Assembly: GCF_000172415.1 (NCBI RefSeq) | Contig: NZ_ABLD01000006.1 | Location: forward strand, 62,001 to 126,000 | Reading direction: 5' to 3' | Length of the DNA: 64,000 bases | Source: Paraburkholderia graminis C4D1M | GTDB taxonomy: Bacteria; Pseudomonadota; Gammaproteobacteria; Burkholderiales; Burkholderiaceae | Shown here: positions 62,712 to 64,000 of the stretch, in pieces | Layout of the letters: each line of letters starts with the position of its first letter | Numbering within the stretch: position 1 is the stretch's first letter | Made by a program: the position numbers and the translations under genes | Notes under the pieces: generated by a model | What the model saw: the letters and a program-made list of their open reading frames with translations, nothing else | Told to the model about the DNA's origin: nothing | Database searches by the model: none

Positions 62712-64000
62712 ATGCGTACGGTGTTTCGTCAAACGATGGGCCGCGAATCCGTCGATATGGAAAGCGCTCTCGCACGCCTGCTGGACGTGCTCATGATCGC
62801 GATGGCGGCGGCGCTTGCGCGCCTGTTGCCGGCTGGAGAGGGGCATCCGATCCTCGAGGGCGCATTCGTCGCGTTGGACATGGCGCTCGCCATGATGCTG
62901 CTGCCGTGGTTCGGCGTGTATGAATCGTGGCGCGGGCGTTCGAAACTGCATCTGACGCTCAACGTCGTCGCGGGCTGGATCGTGGTGCAACTGTGCGGGC
63001 TCGCGATGATGTTTCTGCTTCATCGCGCGGGGCTGCTGTCCAGAATCTGGTGCGTGCGATGGACCGTCATCACCGCGATGCTGCTCGTCGCCTCGCGTCT
63101 CTTGATCCACGCGATGCTTGGCCGCATCAGACGAGCCGGACGCAATCTGCGGATGGTGGCGGTGGTCGGCAGCGGCGCGCATCGCGACGGCGTGCTCGCG
63201 AGCATTGCGGCTTCGACCGATTCCGGTTTTCGCGCCGTTGCGACGTTCGATCCGCTGCACGGCGAAACGGTTGCCGACGCGGGCCTGTCGTCGTTCTCGG
63301 AGTTGCGCGACTTCGCAAACTGGGTGCGCCGTGAGCGGACCGAAGAAGTGTGGCTTGCGATGCCGATGTCGCAAGAGCACGCGGTGCTGCGCATCGTCGA
63401 GGAATTCAGCGGCGACCTCGTGAACCTGCGCTTCATTCCCGATGTGCGCGCTCTCGCCATGTTCGATCGCAACGTGGTCGAGCTGGTGGGGCTGCCCGCG
63501 ATCAACCTGATGGCGTCGCCGATGACGCCTCATGCGCTGATGCAAAAGGCGCTGTTCGACCGCGTATTCGCTGCGGCGGCTTTGCTTGCGCTGTCGCCGG
63601 TGATGTTGCTCGTCGCGGCCGCGATCAAGCTGACGTCGCGAGGCCCGGTGCTGTTTTCGCAGCGCCGCATGGGCGCCGACGGCAACGTGTTTCGCATCTA
63701 CAAGTTTCGCTCGATGCGCGTTCATGCGCAGCAGGACGGCGTGGTTCATCAGGCGACCCGGCTTGACCCGCGCATTACGCGCGTCGGCGCGTTCCTGCGA
63801 CGCACGAGTCTCGATGAACTGCCGCAGTTTTTCAACGTGCTGCGCGGGCAGATGTCGGTGGTCGGTCCGCGCCCTCACGCGATCGAGCACGACGACCAGT
63901 ACCGGACGATCGTCGACGGCTATATCCATCGTTACCGGATCAAGCCTGGTATTACCGGGTGGGCGCAGGTGAACGGCTTTCGCGGCGAGACGGATCGCGT
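62712..64000 (+). CDS. polyprenyl glycosylphosphotransferase (WcaJ/CpsA-type), 3' end outside window
   Basis: At least 429 residues, frame open to the window edge. The N-terminal half has four to five membrane spans ([56 protein letters not shown]) and a CoA-binding-like Rossmann segment ([16 protein letters not shown]). The C-terminal half is the catalytic PHPT domain: [80 protein letters not shown] and [19 protein letters not shown]. It transfers a sugar-1-phosphate (often glucose) to undecaprenyl phosphate, the first step of exopolysaccharide synthesis. The start ATG at 62712 is not backed by a good ribosome site; ATGs at 62736 and 62757 are alternatives. Confidence 0.9.
   Translation, partial: MRTVFRQTMGRESVDMESALARLLDVLMIAMAAALARLLPAGEGHPILEGAFVALDMALAMMLLPWFGVYESWRGRSKLHLTLNVVAGWIVVQLCGLAMMFLLHRAGLLSRIWCVRWTVITAMLLVASRLLIHAMLGRIRRAGRNLRMVAVVGSGAHRDGVLASIAASTDSGFRAVATFDPLHGETVADAGLSSFSELRDFANWVRRERTEEVWLAMPMSQEHAVLRIVEEFSGDLVNLRFIPDVRALAMFDRNVVELVGLPAINLMASPMTPHALMQKALFDRVFAAAALLALSPVMLLVAAAIKLTSRGPVLFSQRRMGADGNVFRIYKFRSMRVHAQQDGVVHQATRLDPRITRVGAFLRRTSLDELPQFFNVLRGQMSVVGPRPHAIEHDDQYRTIVDGYIHRYRIKPGITGWAQVNGFRGETDR

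Overview
High-GC (roughly 63-65%), densely coded chromosomal DNA, most likely from a Burkholderiaceae member of the Paraburkholderia/Caballeronia type. The grounds are the gene content: a prpR/prpC/acnD/prpF methylcitrate locus, an OpgC-type protein, a YadA-like adhesin with an ESPR signal, oxalate/formate-family MFS transporters with a formyl-CoA transferase, LuxR/LysR/AraC/GntR regulators, and an exopolysaccharide initiating transferase at the right edge. I see no rRNA, tRNA, insertion sequence, integrase, phage gene or CRISPR array. Species naming is inference.

Layout. (1) 1-1480, minus strand: the 5' part of a 2-hydroxyacid dehydrogenase and a two-domain GNAT acetyltransferase. (2) 1715-14334, plus strand: an apparent uptake-and-oxidation pathway for an amine or opine-like compound. 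It comprises an aldehyde dehydrogenase, a HAD hydrolase, a PuuB-like FAD oxidase, a complete peptide/opine-type ABC importer, a three-subunit [2Fe-2S]/FAD/FAD dehydrogenase and an HTH-only AraC protein. The last seven genes are translationally coupled by short overlaps. (3) 14291-21630: methylcitrate cycle, prpR divergent from prpC-acnD-prpF, with a near-perfect sigma54 promoter before prpC and no prpB. (4) 21878-26683: a small hypothetical gene, a copper chaperone plus DUF305 pair under a CueR-type promoter, a TPR glycosyltransferase-like protein, an MDR oxidoreductase and an orphan ABC ATPase. (5) 27190-33946: a divergent FtsH-like AAA protease with a structured upstream region, an acyltransferase, an OpgC-like gene that appears frameshifted near its 3' end, and a tannase/feruloyl esterase-family protein. 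(6) 34174-43145: a Gly-rich secreted protein, a YadGH-like ABC exporter, a LuxR-type receptor with no luxI nearby, an AraC regulator, a DUF3830 protein and a trimeric autotransporter. (7) 43225-62270: a large organic-acid (probably oxalate-type) island. (8) 62712-end: a polyprenyl glycosylphosphotransferase.

Region 7 is the most interesting. It has two OFA-family MFS transporters. One retains the Arg/Lys pair of OxlT; the other lacks the Lys and is paired with a 42-residue membrane peptide. It also has an MHS-type MFS, a GntR regulator, a ThDP enzyme, formyl-CoA:oxalate CoA-transferase (frc), an NDP-forming acyl-CoA ligase with an N-terminal ATP-grasp, an FAH-family enzyme, a truncated PntB-like membrane protein ending in a (Ser-Asp)17 microsatellite, two LysR regulators, an aldehyde dehydrogenase and a PanE-like reductase. 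The ThDP enzyme is not a recognisable oxalyl-CoA decarboxylase, and no oxc is present. A PanE paralogue is known in methylotrophs to reduce oxalyl-CoA to glyoxylate. The island could therefore encode a variant oxalate (or related acid) assimilation route. Shared DNA motifs (three TGATATA-type 15-mers around the GntR and ThDP genes; three ATAGTTAAAGTTT-type 13-mers around the LysR/OxlT/panE genes) suggest two linked regulons.
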